This document shows, piece after piece, positions 1 through 7,648 of a stretch of 64,000 nt of DNA (position 1 is the stretch's first letter; every line of letters begins with the position of its first letter). The DNA is from Anianabacter salinae (GTDB lineage: Bacteria; Pseudomonadota; Alphaproteobacteria; Rhodobacterales; Rhodobacteraceae). The position numbers and the translations under genes were made by a program. Location: NCBI RefSeq assembly GCF_019061145.1, contig NZ_JAHQZS010000002.1:1-64000 (forward strand), in the 5' to 3' direction. Under the pieces are notes generated by a model. The model was not told the origin of the DNA, did no database searches, and saw only the letters and a program-made list of their open reading frames with translations.

Positions 1-77
1 GCGGTTGTAGCTCAGTTGGTTAGAGTACCGGCCTGTCACGCCGGGGGTCGCGGGTTCGAGCCCCGTCAACCGCGCCA
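1..77 (+). tRNA. tRNA-Asp (anticodon GTC)
   Basis: The 77-nt sequence folds as a complete cloverleaf: acceptor arm GCGGTTG pairs with CAACCGC near the 3' end, the anticodon GTC lies at 35-37, the T arm contains GGTTCGA, and a genomically encoded CCA closes the molecule. GTC decodes aspartate codons. The gene begins at the first base of the window, so its promoter and any upstream tRNA partners are not visible. A cluster of GGCGGGA palindromes follows about 36 nt downstream. Confidence 0.95.
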
Positions 78-112
78 CTTTCACTTGGGATGCTTTCGGA
101 TAGTGCGGGCCT

Positions 113-213
113 GTAGGGCGGGACTTGTCCCGCCGCGCGGTGTTCGGGCAGGAAAGGCGGGATAAATCCCGCCCTACGGGTGCTTGGATCGGCATGGCGG
201 GACGTGTCCCGCC
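113..213. repeat. Cluster of three GGCGGGA-N4-TCCCGCC palindromes
   Basis: Three 18-bp palindromes lie at 117-134, 156-173 and 196-213. All share arms GGCGGGA/TCCCGCC and differ only in the central four bases (CTTG, TAAA, CGTG). The first two sit in a larger inverted repeat whose outer arms are GTAGGGCGGGA (113-123) and TCCCGCCCTAC (167-177). The same arrangement recurs at 59444-59503 and a single copy at 61441-61456, so this is a dispersed REP-like family. Here it lies between tRNA-Asp and the end of the M20 peptidase gene. Function is unknown; transcript-end stabilisation or termination is an inference. Confidence 0.8.
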
Positions 214-221
214 CCCGCCCA

Positions 222-1613
222 TCAGCCCTTGGACACGGCGTCCAGCACCCGCGCCCAGGACCGAATGCCCCGGTGGAAGCTGTCCATCGCATACTTCTCG
301 TTCGGGCTGTGGATCTGGTCATCGTCGCGGCCAAAGCCGATCAGCATGGAATCCATCCCCAGGATCGACTTGAAGTATCCCGCGATCGGGATCGACCCGC
401 CCGACCCGATGAAGGCCGCCGGGTTCGGCCATTCCGCCGACAGCGCCTGACGTGCCTGTTCGAACGCCGGGTGGCCTGTCGCCATGACGCTGGCCGCTGA
501 TGCACCGTGGCCGTGGAACTCGACCGTGCAATCCTCGGGGATCATGGATTGCACCATCGCGCGGAAACTTTCGCGGATCGCGTGGGGGTCTTGTGTGCCG
601 ACCAGCCGGAAGCTGATCTTGGCCGAGGCTTTCGACGGCAGCACCGTCTTGAACCCGTCGCCCGCGTAGCCGCCCTTGATGCCGTTGATCTCGCAGGTGG
701 GCCGCGACCAGATCATCTCGAGCCCTGTGCGGTCCTGTTCGCCCGCCGGTTTCGACAGGCCGACCTCGCCGAGGAACCCCGCCTCGTCGAAGCCAAGCGC
801 GTCCCACTGCGCGCGCAGCTCCTCCGTTAGCTCGGGCACGCCGTCATAGAAGCCGGGCACGGTGACGCGGCCGGTGGCGTCGTGCAGGCTGGCGATGATC
901 CTGGCCAGCACCCGGATCGGGTTCATCGCGATGCCGCCGTACATGCCCGAATGCAGATCCTTGGACGGGCCGGTGATGACGATTTCCTCGCCCAGAAGAC
1001 CGCGCAGCATGGTGGTCACGGCGGGGGTGCTTTCATCGAACAGGCCGGTGTCACAGATCAGCGCGATGTCGGGGGCCGACAACTCGTCTGCGTTTTCCTT
1101 GAGGAACGGCACCAGCGACGGCGAGCCTGATTCCTCTTCTCCCTCGAAGAAGAAGGTGATCTTGCAGGGCAGCGACCCGTGTTCCGCTTTCCAGGCACGG
1201 CAAGCCTCGACGAAGGTCATCAGCTGGCCCTTGTCGTCTGACGCGCCGCGCGCGCGGATCACCTGGCCCTTTGGGGTATCCTGCACCTCGGGGTCGAACG
1301 GGTCGCGGTCCCACAATTCCAGCGGATCGACCGGCTGCACGTCGTAGTGACCGTAGAACAGCAGGTGCGGGCCAGTCGCGCCTTCGGGGCCGTCGATCTG
1401 GCCGACGACCATCGGATGCCCCTGCGTCGGCCGCTTGGACACCGCCGCGCCCAGCGATTCGAGGTCCGCGACCAGCCAGTCGGCGGCGCGGTCACAGTCG
1501 CCCTTGAAAGCTGGATCGGTCGAGATCGAGGGGATGCGCAACAGCGCCATCAGCCTGTCGACGGCGCCGCCGAGGTCCGTGTCGATGCGGGTCAGTACGA
1601 GGTCGAGCGCCAT
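222..1613 (-). CDS. M20-family metallopeptidase / dipeptidase
   Basis: A 463-residue cytoplasmic enzyme of the M20 zinc peptidase family, which hydrolyses dipeptides or N-acyl amino acids. The metal-site motifs are in place: YGHYDVQP (His89, Asp91), a bridging Asp in ARGASDDKG near 126, EGEEESGS (about 158-163) with the catalytic Glu, and a C-terminal His in DDQIHSP. The lid/dimerisation domain lies between the two halves of the catalytic domain. The length fits CNDP-like dipeptidases. The ATG at 1613 starts a typical N-terminus. The gene is monocistronic and divergent from the exported-protein gene at 1749. No signal peptide is seen. The exact substrate cannot be told from sequence. Confidence 0.9.
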   Translation of the reverse strand: MALDLVLTRIDTDLGGAVDRLMALLRIPSISTDPAFKGDCDRAADWLVADLESLGAAVSKRPTQGHPMVVGQIDGPEGATGPHLLFYGHYDVQPVDPLELWDRDPFDPEVQDTPKGQVIRARGASDDKGQLMTFVEACRAWKAEHGSLPCKITFFFEGEEESGSPSLVPFLKENADELSAPDIALICDTGLFDESTPAVTTMLRGLLGEEIVITGPSKDLHSGMYGGIAMNPIRVLARIIASLHDATGRVTVPGFYDGVPELTEELRAQWDALGFDEAGFLGEVGLSKPAGEQDRTGLEMIWSRPTCEINGIKGGYAGDGFKTVLPSKASAKISFRLVGTQDPHAIRESFRAMVQSMIPEDCTVEFHGHGASAASVMATGHPAFEQARQALSAEWPNPAAFIGSGGSIPIAGYFKSILGMDSMLIGFGRDDDQIHSPNEKYAMDSFHRGIRSWARVLDAVSKG

Positions 1614-1748
1614 GGATTTTCCTGCCTGTCTGGATGCATGTTCCGGGCAAGCGTATCAGCCGCATCATCACTGTCCAGTGAACGGGTGGAACAGACCGTT
1701 TCCAGGCGCTAGGGTCCGCCTTACCAGAGTCAGGGAGGACCCCCTCAG

Positions 1749-2378
1749 ATGCGTTTCGCTGCCCTTGCGCTTGCCGCCCTTTTGCCTGCCGCCGCCGCCG
1801 CCCAGCCGGTCGATGGCAACACCGCCCGGCAGTTGACGTTCAATCCCGACCGGACCTTCGTGGCGACGAATGCGCAATCGGGCCTGACTGCGAACCAGAA
1901 TGCCTATATCGACGCGGTCGTGACCAATCCGCAGGTCCGCGCGTCGCTGCGCTATTACGGGTCGGTCGCCGTCTCGCCGACCTTGTTCGACCTGCGCGCG
2001 TCGTCCACCGGCGGCAGCGAGATGCTGAGCGGGCTGTTCCAGCTTGTCGGCGAATTCCACTCGGTCGAGGCCGCCGACCGCTTTGCCCTGACGCTGTGTG
2101 AAAGCGCGCGGAAATCCGGGCAGGCACCCTGCGTCATAGCGGCACGAATCCTGCCCAAGGGGTGGGAGCCGCGCGCGTTGTCCCTATCTTCCTCGGCATC
2201 GGATGCGTTGTCGGTGTATCGGCGCGGATCTGGACCGAAAGCGATGGCGGCCTCGCGCGCGACGGCCGAATTCGCGATCCAGACGGGCGAGGGCGCGGCA
2301 GAGCGTGCAATTGCCCTGTGCAACCGGTCGGCAGCGGCCAAGGGTGCGGCGGATTGCGAAGTTGTGGTCGCCGATTGA
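1749..2378 (+). CDS. Exported protein of unknown function
   Basis: A 209-residue protein with a clear Sec signal peptide (MRFAALALAALLPAAAAAQ) and probable cleavage after Ala18 or so. I do not recognise the family. The mature part contains two related segments: AADRFALTLCESARKSGQAPC (about 105-125) and AAERAIALCNRSAAAKGAADC (about 184-204). Each has two Cys spaced about 13 residues apart after an alanine-rich helix, so each could carry a disulfide. It lies upstream of hemA in the same orientation with a 137-nt gap holding an inverted repeat, so it is probably a separate transcription unit. It is probably periplasmic. Confidence 0.8.
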   Translation: MRFAALALAALLPAAAAAQPVDGNTARQLTFNPDRTFVATNAQSGLTANQNAYIDAVVTNPQVRASLRYYGSVAVSPTLFDLRASSTGGSEMLSGLFQLVGEFHSVEAADRFALTLCESARKSGQAPCVIAARILPKGWEPRALSLSSSASDALSVYRRGSGPKAMAASRATAEFAIQTGEGAAERAIALCNRSAAAKGAADCEVVVAD

Positions 2379-2422
2379 TCCAGATCAGGTCGGGCGGGCA
2401 GCGCGACGTCTAGCGTCTGCCT

Positions 2423-2440
2423 GATACCTTAAAAGGTATC
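2423..2440. promoter_or_regulatory. Inverted repeat upstream of hemA (candidate operator)
   Basis: The sequence GATACCTT-AA-AAGGTATC is an 8-bp perfect inverted repeat with a 2-bp spacer, ending 75 nt before the hemA start. The position and symmetry suit a dimeric regulator. It does not match the FnrL (TTGAT-N4-ATCAA) or PpsR (TGT-N12-ACA) patterns. It could also be a weak hairpin at the end of the upstream transcript, but it is AT-rich and has no following T run. The operator role is inference. Confidence 0.45.
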
Positions 2441-2515
2441 GAAAATTGAATATGTCGGTAGCATGCCCGGGTTTATCTGCTACAACACCCGGACCGACGG
2501 AATGAGGAGCCTGCG

Positions 2516-3739
2516 GTGAGCTATACCGAGAAACTCGACGCCGCGTTGCAGCGTCTGCACGACGAGGGCCGCTACAGGACCTTCATCGACATCGAACGCA
2601 GCCGCGGCAATTTCCCCCATGCCACATGGCGCCGTCCCGACGGGTCCGAGCGCCCGGTGACGGTGTGGTGCGGCAACGATTATCTCGGCATGGGGCAACA
2701 CCCCGTCGTCATCAACGCGATGCACGAGGCCATCGACGCCACCGGGGCCGGTTCCGGCGGGACGCGCAACATCTCGGGCACGACCGTGTATCACAAGGCG
2801 CTCGAGGCAGAGCTTGCCGACCTGCACGGCAAAGAGGCTGCTCTGCTGTTCACCTCGGCCTACATCGCCAACGACGCGACGCTGTCCACGCTGCCCAAGC
2901 TTTTTCCCGGCCTCATCATTTATTCCGACGCGCTGAACCATGCCTCGATGATCGAAGGCGTGCGCCGCAACGGCGGGGCCAAGCGCATCTTCCGCCACAA
3001 CGATGTCGCGCACCTGCGCGAGCTGCTGGCCGCCGACGATCCCGCCGCGCCCAAGCTGATCGCCTTCGAATCGGTCTATTCGATGGATGGCGATTTCGGG
3101 CCGATCGAGGCGATCTGCGATCTGGCCGACGAATTCGGCGCGCTGACCTACATCGACGAGGTGCACGCGGTCGGCATGTATGGCCCGCGCGGGGCAGGGG
3201 TCGCCGAACGCGACCGCCTGATGCACCGCATCGACATCATCAACGGCACGCTCGCCAAGGCCTACGGCGTGATGGGCGGCTACATCGCCGCGTCGTGGAA
3301 GATGTGCGATGCGATCCGATCCTATGCGCCAGGCTTCATCTTCACCACCTCGCTGCCGCCCGCGGTAGCCGCTGGCGCTGCCGCCAGCGTGCGGCACCTC
3401 AAGACGGACGGCGCGCTGCGCGCGCGGCACCAGACCCAGGCGAAGATCCTCAAGACCCGGCTCAAGGGCATGGGCCTGCCGATCATCGACCACGGCAGCC
3501 ACATCGTCCCGGTCATCGTCGGTGACCCCGTCCATACGAAAAAACTGTCGGACATGCTGCTGGAAGACCACGGCATCTACGTCCAGCCAATCAACTTTCC
3601 CACAGTGCCACGCGGCACCGAACGGCTGCGCTTCACCCCGTCGCCGGTTCACGGACCGCTTGAAATGGATGCACTTGTGAAGGCTCTCGACACCCTCTGG
3701 GCCCATTGTGCGCTGAATCGCGCCGAACTGAGCGCCTGA
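2516..3739 (+). CDS. hemA: 5-aminolevulinate synthase
   Basis: A 407-residue PLP enzyme condensing glycine and succinyl-CoA to 5-aminolevulinate, the first step of tetrapyrrole synthesis by the C4 (Shemin) route of alphaproteobacteria. The PLP lysine sits in [13 protein letters not shown] at about residue 248, as in Rhodobacter enzymes. Other alpha-oxoamine synthase motifs are visible: [11 protein letters not shown], the [10 protein letters not shown] loop and the [10 protein letters not shown] cofactor-binding Asp. The start is GTG at 2516, preceded by a GAGGAG ribosome site around 2501-2506. The gene appears monocistronic. A candidate operator (2423-2440) lies upstream, fitting tight regulation of this committed step. 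The product also feeds cobalamin synthesis, relevant to the B12-dependent dehalogenase later in the window. Confidence 0.97.
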   Translation: MSYTEKLDAALQRLHDEGRYRTFIDIERSRGNFPHATWRRPDGSERPVTVWCGNDYLGMGQHPVVINAMHEAIDATGAGSGGTRNISGTTVYHKALEAELADLHGKEAALLFTSAYIANDATLSTLPKLFPGLIIYSDALNHASMIEGVRRNGGAKRIFRHNDVAHLRELLAADDPAAPKLIAFESVYSMDGDFGPIEAICDLADEFGALTYIDEVHAVGMYGPRGAGVAERDRLMHRIDIINGTLAKAYGVMGGYIAASWKMCDAIRSYAPGFIFTTSLPPAVAAGAAASVRHLKTDGALRARHQTQAKILKTRLKGMGLPIIDHGSHIVPVIVGDPVHTKKLSDMLLEDHGIYVQPINFPTVPRGTERLRFTPSPVHGPLEMDALVKALDTLWAHCALNRAELSA

Positions 3740-3849
3740 TTTATCCACAGGTGCATTGCCTATGGACGTATGCTAACGTCCTGTTAATACGGCACGGCGA
3801 CGTCGAATCGCCGGTCTATTGAGGACTCGGGCGTGATGGGGCAGGTGGG

Positions 3850-5124
3850 ATGCTAGGACGGTGGAGAGAACCACCCGTATCGGTCGAAAGTAACGAACCC
3901 AAAGGGTTCGACGACTTCGACATGCGTATCGGGGATGTCATGCGTGGCGAACGGGCCACGATGGGCAAGTCGTTGCTGGACGTCCAGCGCGAGTTGCGCA
4001 TCAAGGCGTCCTATATCGCCGCCATCGAGAATGCCGACCCTTCCGCCTTTGAAACCCCTGGATTCATTGCAGGTTTCGTCCGCTCTTACGCGCGATACCT
4101 GAACCTTGATCCCGATTGGTGTTTCCAGCAATTCTGCAACGAGTCCGGCTTTCAGCCCGTGCACGGCATGTCGTCCGAAGCGTCGGGCACCGCGCGCAAC
4201 AGCAAGGCGCAGGTCAGCCAGAAACTCAAGACCGCACGCGATCCGTTCGCCGACCCAGAGACGCCCTTCGCGCCGCGCAGCGAGGCGATCCTGTCGCGCA
4301 TCGAGCCCGGCGCGCTTGGCTCGTCGCTGGTGCTGGTCGCGCTGATCAGCTTCATCGGCTGGGGCGGCTACACGGTGTTCAACCAGATTCAGCGCGTCGA
4401 GTTCGCGCCCGTCGATCAGGCGCCCGGCGTCGTGGCGGAGGTCGACACGCTGCAGCCCGAAGGTGACGCGCTGGCGTTCCTCGGTGAGGACCGGCAATCG
4501 TCGGGCGGCCCGACCCCGTCCATCGAAGTCGTCGAGCGGCTGTATCGCCCCGAGGCGCTGGACGTGCCGGTGATGACCGCGCGCGACGCGCCGATTGCCT
4601 CGCTCGACCCTTCGACGCTTGGCACGATGGCGGATCAGCCGGTGGATCGCCCGCTGGCCGTCGCCCGCGCCGACACCCCAGTGGTCGTGGACGACGAGGC
4701 GCGCGGTATCGAGACCGCGCTTGCGGCGGCCCTTGGCGGCGCCGACGCCTCCAGCCCGCAGGTCCTGGCCGAGACGAAGCCCGGCGTGACAATGGTTGCC
4801 GTGCGCCCCGCCTGGGTTCGGGTCAGCGGCGCCGATGGCACGATCCTGTTCGAATCGATCATGAACGCGGGCGACACCTATGCCGTGCCGCAGACCGCCG
4901 AGCCTGCGACCCTGCGGATTGGCGAATCCGGCGCTGTGTACTTCGCCATCAACGGCCAGACCTATGGCCCGGTGGGCGAGCGCGGCGCGGTGACGTCTGA
5001 TCTGGCTCTTGTCGCGGACAAGCTGGCGCAAAGCTACGATGTCGCCACGCTGTCGTCGGACGAGGATCTGCAAAAGGTCGTCGCCGAGTTGAACCTTGCC
5101 GTCGAGACCCCGGCGCGCGACTGA
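3850..5124 (+). CDS. RodZ-like helix-turn-helix membrane protein (DUF4115)
   Basis: A 424-residue single-pass membrane protein. The N-terminal 20-95 region is a cytoplasmic HTH_25 domain (MRIGDVMRGERATMGKSL, then LRIKASYIAAIEN and GFVRSYARYL). A transmembrane helix follows at about 157-178 (SLVLVALISFIGWGGYTVF), then a long acidic, Pro/Ala-rich linker and a C-terminal DUF4115-type beta domain (about 315-390, WVRVSGADGTILF). This is the RodZ architecture, linking MreB to the elongation machinery. ispG follows 99 nt downstream, a neighbour often found with this family. The start ATG at 3850 follows GGCAGGTGGG. Family assignment is firm; the role in cell shape is by analogy. Confidence 0.85.
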   Translation: MLGRWREPPVSVESNEPKGFDDFDMRIGDVMRGERATMGKSLLDVQRELRIKASYIAAIENADPSAFETPGFIAGFVRSYARYLNLDPDWCFQQFCNESGFQPVHGMSSEASGTARNSKAQVSQKLKTARDPFADPETPFAPRSEAILSRIEPGALGSSLVLVALISFIGWGGYTVFNQIQRVEFAPVDQAPGVVAEVDTLQPEGDALAFLGEDRQSSGGPTPSIEVVERLYRPEALDVPVMTARDAPIASLDPSTLGTMADQPVDRPLAVARADTPVVVDDEARGIETALAAALGGADASSPQVLAETKPGVTMVAVRPAWVRVSGADGTILFESIMNAGDTYAVPQTAEPATLRIGESGAVYFAINGQTYGPVGERGAVTSDLALVADKLAQSYDVATLSSDEDLQKVVAELNLAVETPARD

Positions 5125-5223
5125 ACGTCCCCTCGCAATCGCAGCACTCGGCGCCTAGCTAAGGCGCAGGCGCGCCGTTATGCTGTCGGCAAGCCGCGAC
5201 CCCGCGACGCGAAAGGGTAGTCC

Positions 5224-6360
5224 ATGAGCCTCAATTCGATCCGCCCCTGGCGCAACATCTATCGCCGCAAGAGCCGTCAGATCATGGTCGGCTCGGTGCC
5301 GGTCGGGGGCGATGCCCCGATCAGCGTGCAGACGATGACCAACACCGACACCTCGGACGTCGCGGCGACCGTGGCGCAGATCCAGGCGGCGGCGGATGCC
5401 GGTGCGGATATCGTGCGCGTCTCGACGCCTGACGAATCCTCGACCCGCGCGCTGAAGCAGATCGTGGCCGAAAGCCCAGTGCCGATCGTCGCGGACATCC
5501 ATTTCCACTACAAGCGCGCCATCGAGGCGGCCGAGGCGGGCGCGGCCTGCCTGCGGATCAACCCCGGCAACATCGGCTCCAAGGACCGCGTGCGCGAGGT
5601 GATCCGCGCTGCCAAGGATCACGGCTGCTCGATCCGCATCGGCGTGAACGCCGGATCGCTCGAAAAGCACCTCTTGGAAAAATACGGCGAGCCATGCCCC
5701 GAGGCGATGGTGGAATCCGGGCTCGAACACATCCGCATCCTGCAGGACAACGATTTCCACGAGTTCAAGATCAGCGTGAAGGCGTCGGACGTGTTCCTGG
5801 CCGCTGCCGCCTACCAGGGCATCGCGGATGCGACGGATGCCCCGATCCACCTTGGCATCACCGAAGCCGGGGGGCTGACATCGGGCACGATCAAGTCGGC
5901 CATCGGCCTTGGCAACCTTCTGTGGATGGGCATCGGCGACACGGTGCGCGTGTCGCTGTCGGCGGACCCAGTGGAAGAGGTCAAGGTCGGCTACGAGATC
6001 CTCAAATCGCTCGGCCTGCGGCACCGGGGCGTCAACATCATCTCCTGCCCGTCCTGCGCGCGGCAGGGCTTTGACGTCATCAAGACCGTCGAGGCGCTGG
6101 AACAGCGGCTGGAACACATCAAGACGCCGATGTCGCTGTCGATCATCGGTTGCGTGGTGAATGGACCGGGCGAGGCGCTGATGACCGATGTCGGCTTTAC
6201 CGGCGGCGGCGCGGGCACCGGGATGGTCTATCTGGCGGGCAAGCAATCGCACCGGATGTCGAACGACCAGATGATCGACCACATCGTCGAGCAGGTCGAG
6301 AAAAAGGCCGCCGAGATCGATGCGGCAGAAGCCGCGCGCGAGGCGGAACCGGCGGAGTAG
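5224..6360 (+). CDS. ispG: (E)-4-hydroxy-3-methylbut-2-enyl-diphosphate synthase
   Basis: A 378-residue 4Fe-4S enzyme of the MEP isoprenoid pathway, converting MEcPP to HMBPP. It has the short bacterial form: a TIM-barrel N-terminal part beginning [17 protein letters not shown], then the cluster domain. Three cysteine ligands are visible in [10 protein letters not shown] (about 275-284) and GCVVNGPGE (about 311), and a glutamate fourth ligand fits GPGEA. ATG at 5224 follows AAAGGGTAGTCC. The gene is followed directly by a twin-hairpin element (6361-6408) and faces prfB. It supplies precursors for quinones and, if the organism is phototrophic, carotenoids. Confidence 0.96.
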   Translation: MSLNSIRPWRNIYRRKSRQIMVGSVPVGGDAPISVQTMTNTDTSDVAATVAQIQAAADAGADIVRVSTPDESSTRALKQIVAESPVPIVADIHFHYKRAIEAAEAGAACLRINPGNIGSKDRVREVIRAAKDHGCSIRIGVNAGSLEKHLLEKYGEPCPEAMVESGLEHIRILQDNDFHEFKISVKASDVFLAAAAYQGIADATDAPIHLGITEAGGLTSGTIKSAIGLGNLLWMGIGDTVRVSLSADPVEEVKVGYEILKSLGLRHRGVNIISCPSCARQGFDVIKTVEALEQRLEHIKTPMSLSIIGCVVNGPGEALMTDVGFTGGGAGTGMVYLAGKQSHRMSNDQMIDHIVEQVEKKAAEIDAAEAAREAEPAE

Positions 6361-6408
6361 ACAGGCTTTCAGGGAAAGCCTGTCCGCAAATCCTCGGTGA
6401 GGATTTGC
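6361..6408 (+). repeat. Twin-hairpin element, copy 1 (3' of ispG)
   Basis: Two adjacent stem-loops follow the ispG stop codon. Hairpin A is ACAGGCTTTC-AGG-GAAAGCCTGT (6361-6383, 10-bp stem). Hairpin B is GCAAATCCTC-GGT-GAGGATTTGC (6386-6408, 10-bp stem). Both have 3-nt loops. The same A-then-B architecture with compensated base changes appears 3' of pntB (minus strand) and 3' of the SDR at 54192. There is no T run, so a Rho-independent terminator is not certain. Confidence 0.8.
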
Positions 6409-6424
6409 CGCCGAACGGTCTGTC

Positions 6425-7549
6425 CTAGTCCTCGGCGTGGGCGTCGGCGCGGCTTTTGCCAGACACCTGCTGCGCCAGCGTCGCGGCCATGAACGCATCC
6501 AGATCGCCGTCAAGCACGCCTTGGGTGTCCGACGTCTCGTGCCCGGTGCGCAGGTCCTTCACCATCTGGTAGGGCTGCAGGACGTAAGACCGGATCTGGT
6601 TGCCCCAGCCCGCCGACCCCTTGGATTCGTGCGCCTCGTTGATCGCGGCGTTCCGCTTGTCGAGCTCCATCTGGTAAAGCCGCGATTTCAGCGCCTTCAT
6701 CGCGATGTCGCGGTTCTGGTGCTGCGACTTTTCCGAGGACGTGACCACGATCCCGGTCGGCAGGTGGGTGATCCGCACCGCCGAGTCGGTCGTGTTGACG
6801 TGCTGCCCGCCCGCGCCGGACGAGCGGTAGGTATCAAGCCGGATGTCGGCGGGATTCACCGTGATCTCGATGTTGTCGTCGACCACCGGATAGACCCAGA
6901 TGCTGGCGAACGATGTCTCCCGCGTGCCCTTGCCGAAGGGCGAGATGCGCACCAGCCGGTGCACGCCCGATTCCGACTTCAGCCAGCCATAGGCGTTGGG
7001 GCCGGAAATCTTGTAGGCGACCGACTTGATCCCGGCCTCGGCGCCCGCTTCTTCGGATTGCAGTTCCACCTCGTAGCCGCGCTTTTCGGCCCAGCGGACA
7101 TACATGCGCTGCAGCATGTTCGCCCAGTCGCAAGCCTCGGTGCCGCCCGCGCCCGCGTTGATCTCGAGGAAGGTGTCGTTGCCGTCCGCCTCGCCGTCCA
7201 GCAGCGCCTCCAGCTCCTTGGCGGCGGCCTTGGTCTGCAGCGCCTTCAGCGCCGCCTCGGCCTCGGCCACGACATCGGCGTCGCCCTCGGCTTCGCCCAT
7301 CTCGATCAGCTCGATGTTGTCGTTCAGATCGCGCTTGATGCCGGTGTAGGTTTCCATCGCGTCGACAAGCGACTGGCGGTCGCGCATCAGCTTTTGCGCG
7401 CGGGCCGGGTCGTCCCACAGCTTGGGATCCTCGGCCATCGCGTTGAATTCCTCAAGCCGGTGCGGGGCCGTCTGCCAGTCAAGCCGCTGACCCAGAAGGT
7501 CCACGGATTTGCGGATGGCATCGACAGTGTTCTGCGTCTCGGCGCGCAT
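6425..7549 (-). CDS. prfB: Peptide chain release factor 2
   Basis: A 374-residue class I release factor terminating at UGA and UAA. The GGQ peptidyl-tRNA hydrolysis motif is in [15 protein letters not shown] (about 243-257), and the stop-codon recognition tripeptide SPF is in [10 protein letters not shown] (about 203). The N-terminal coiled domain and C-terminal RQxV-like region are full length. The reading frame is continuous from ATG 7549, so this gene lacks the in-frame UGA and programmed +1 frameshift that autoregulate prfB in Escherichia coli. It lies downstream of mrcA on the same strand with a 99-nt gap. Confidence 0.96.
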   Translation of the reverse strand: MRAETQNTVDAIRKSVDLLGQRLDWQTAPHRLEEFNAMAEDPKLWDDPARAQKLMRDRQSLVDAMETYTGIKRDLNDNIELIEMGEAEGDADVVAEAEAALKALQTKAAAKELEALLDGEADGNDTFLEINAGAGGTEACDWANMLQRMYVRWAEKRGYEVELQSEEAGAEAGIKSVAYKISGPNAYGWLKSESGVHRLVRISPFGKGTRETSFASIWVYPVVDDNIEITVNPADIRLDTYRSSGAGGQHVNTTDSAVRITHLPTGIVVTSSEKSQHQNRDIAMKALKSRLYQMELDKRNAAINEAHESKGSAGWGNQIRSYVLQPYQMVKDLRTGHETSDTQGVLDGDLDAFMAATLAQQVSGKSRADAHAED

Positions 7550-7648
7550 GGGTCATCCGTAACGGTTGCGAAGGTCAGGGGGTGATAGCAACAGGGCGCG
7601 CGGGCGGCAAGCGGGGCAGGGCGCCGTTGGACCCCGCCCGCGCCGCCG

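Noticed and set aside
113-213. Palindrome cluster as a CRISPR array
   Set aside because: Spacing is irregular (about 20 nt), the units are palindromes with variable centres, only three copies are present, and no cas genes are nearby.
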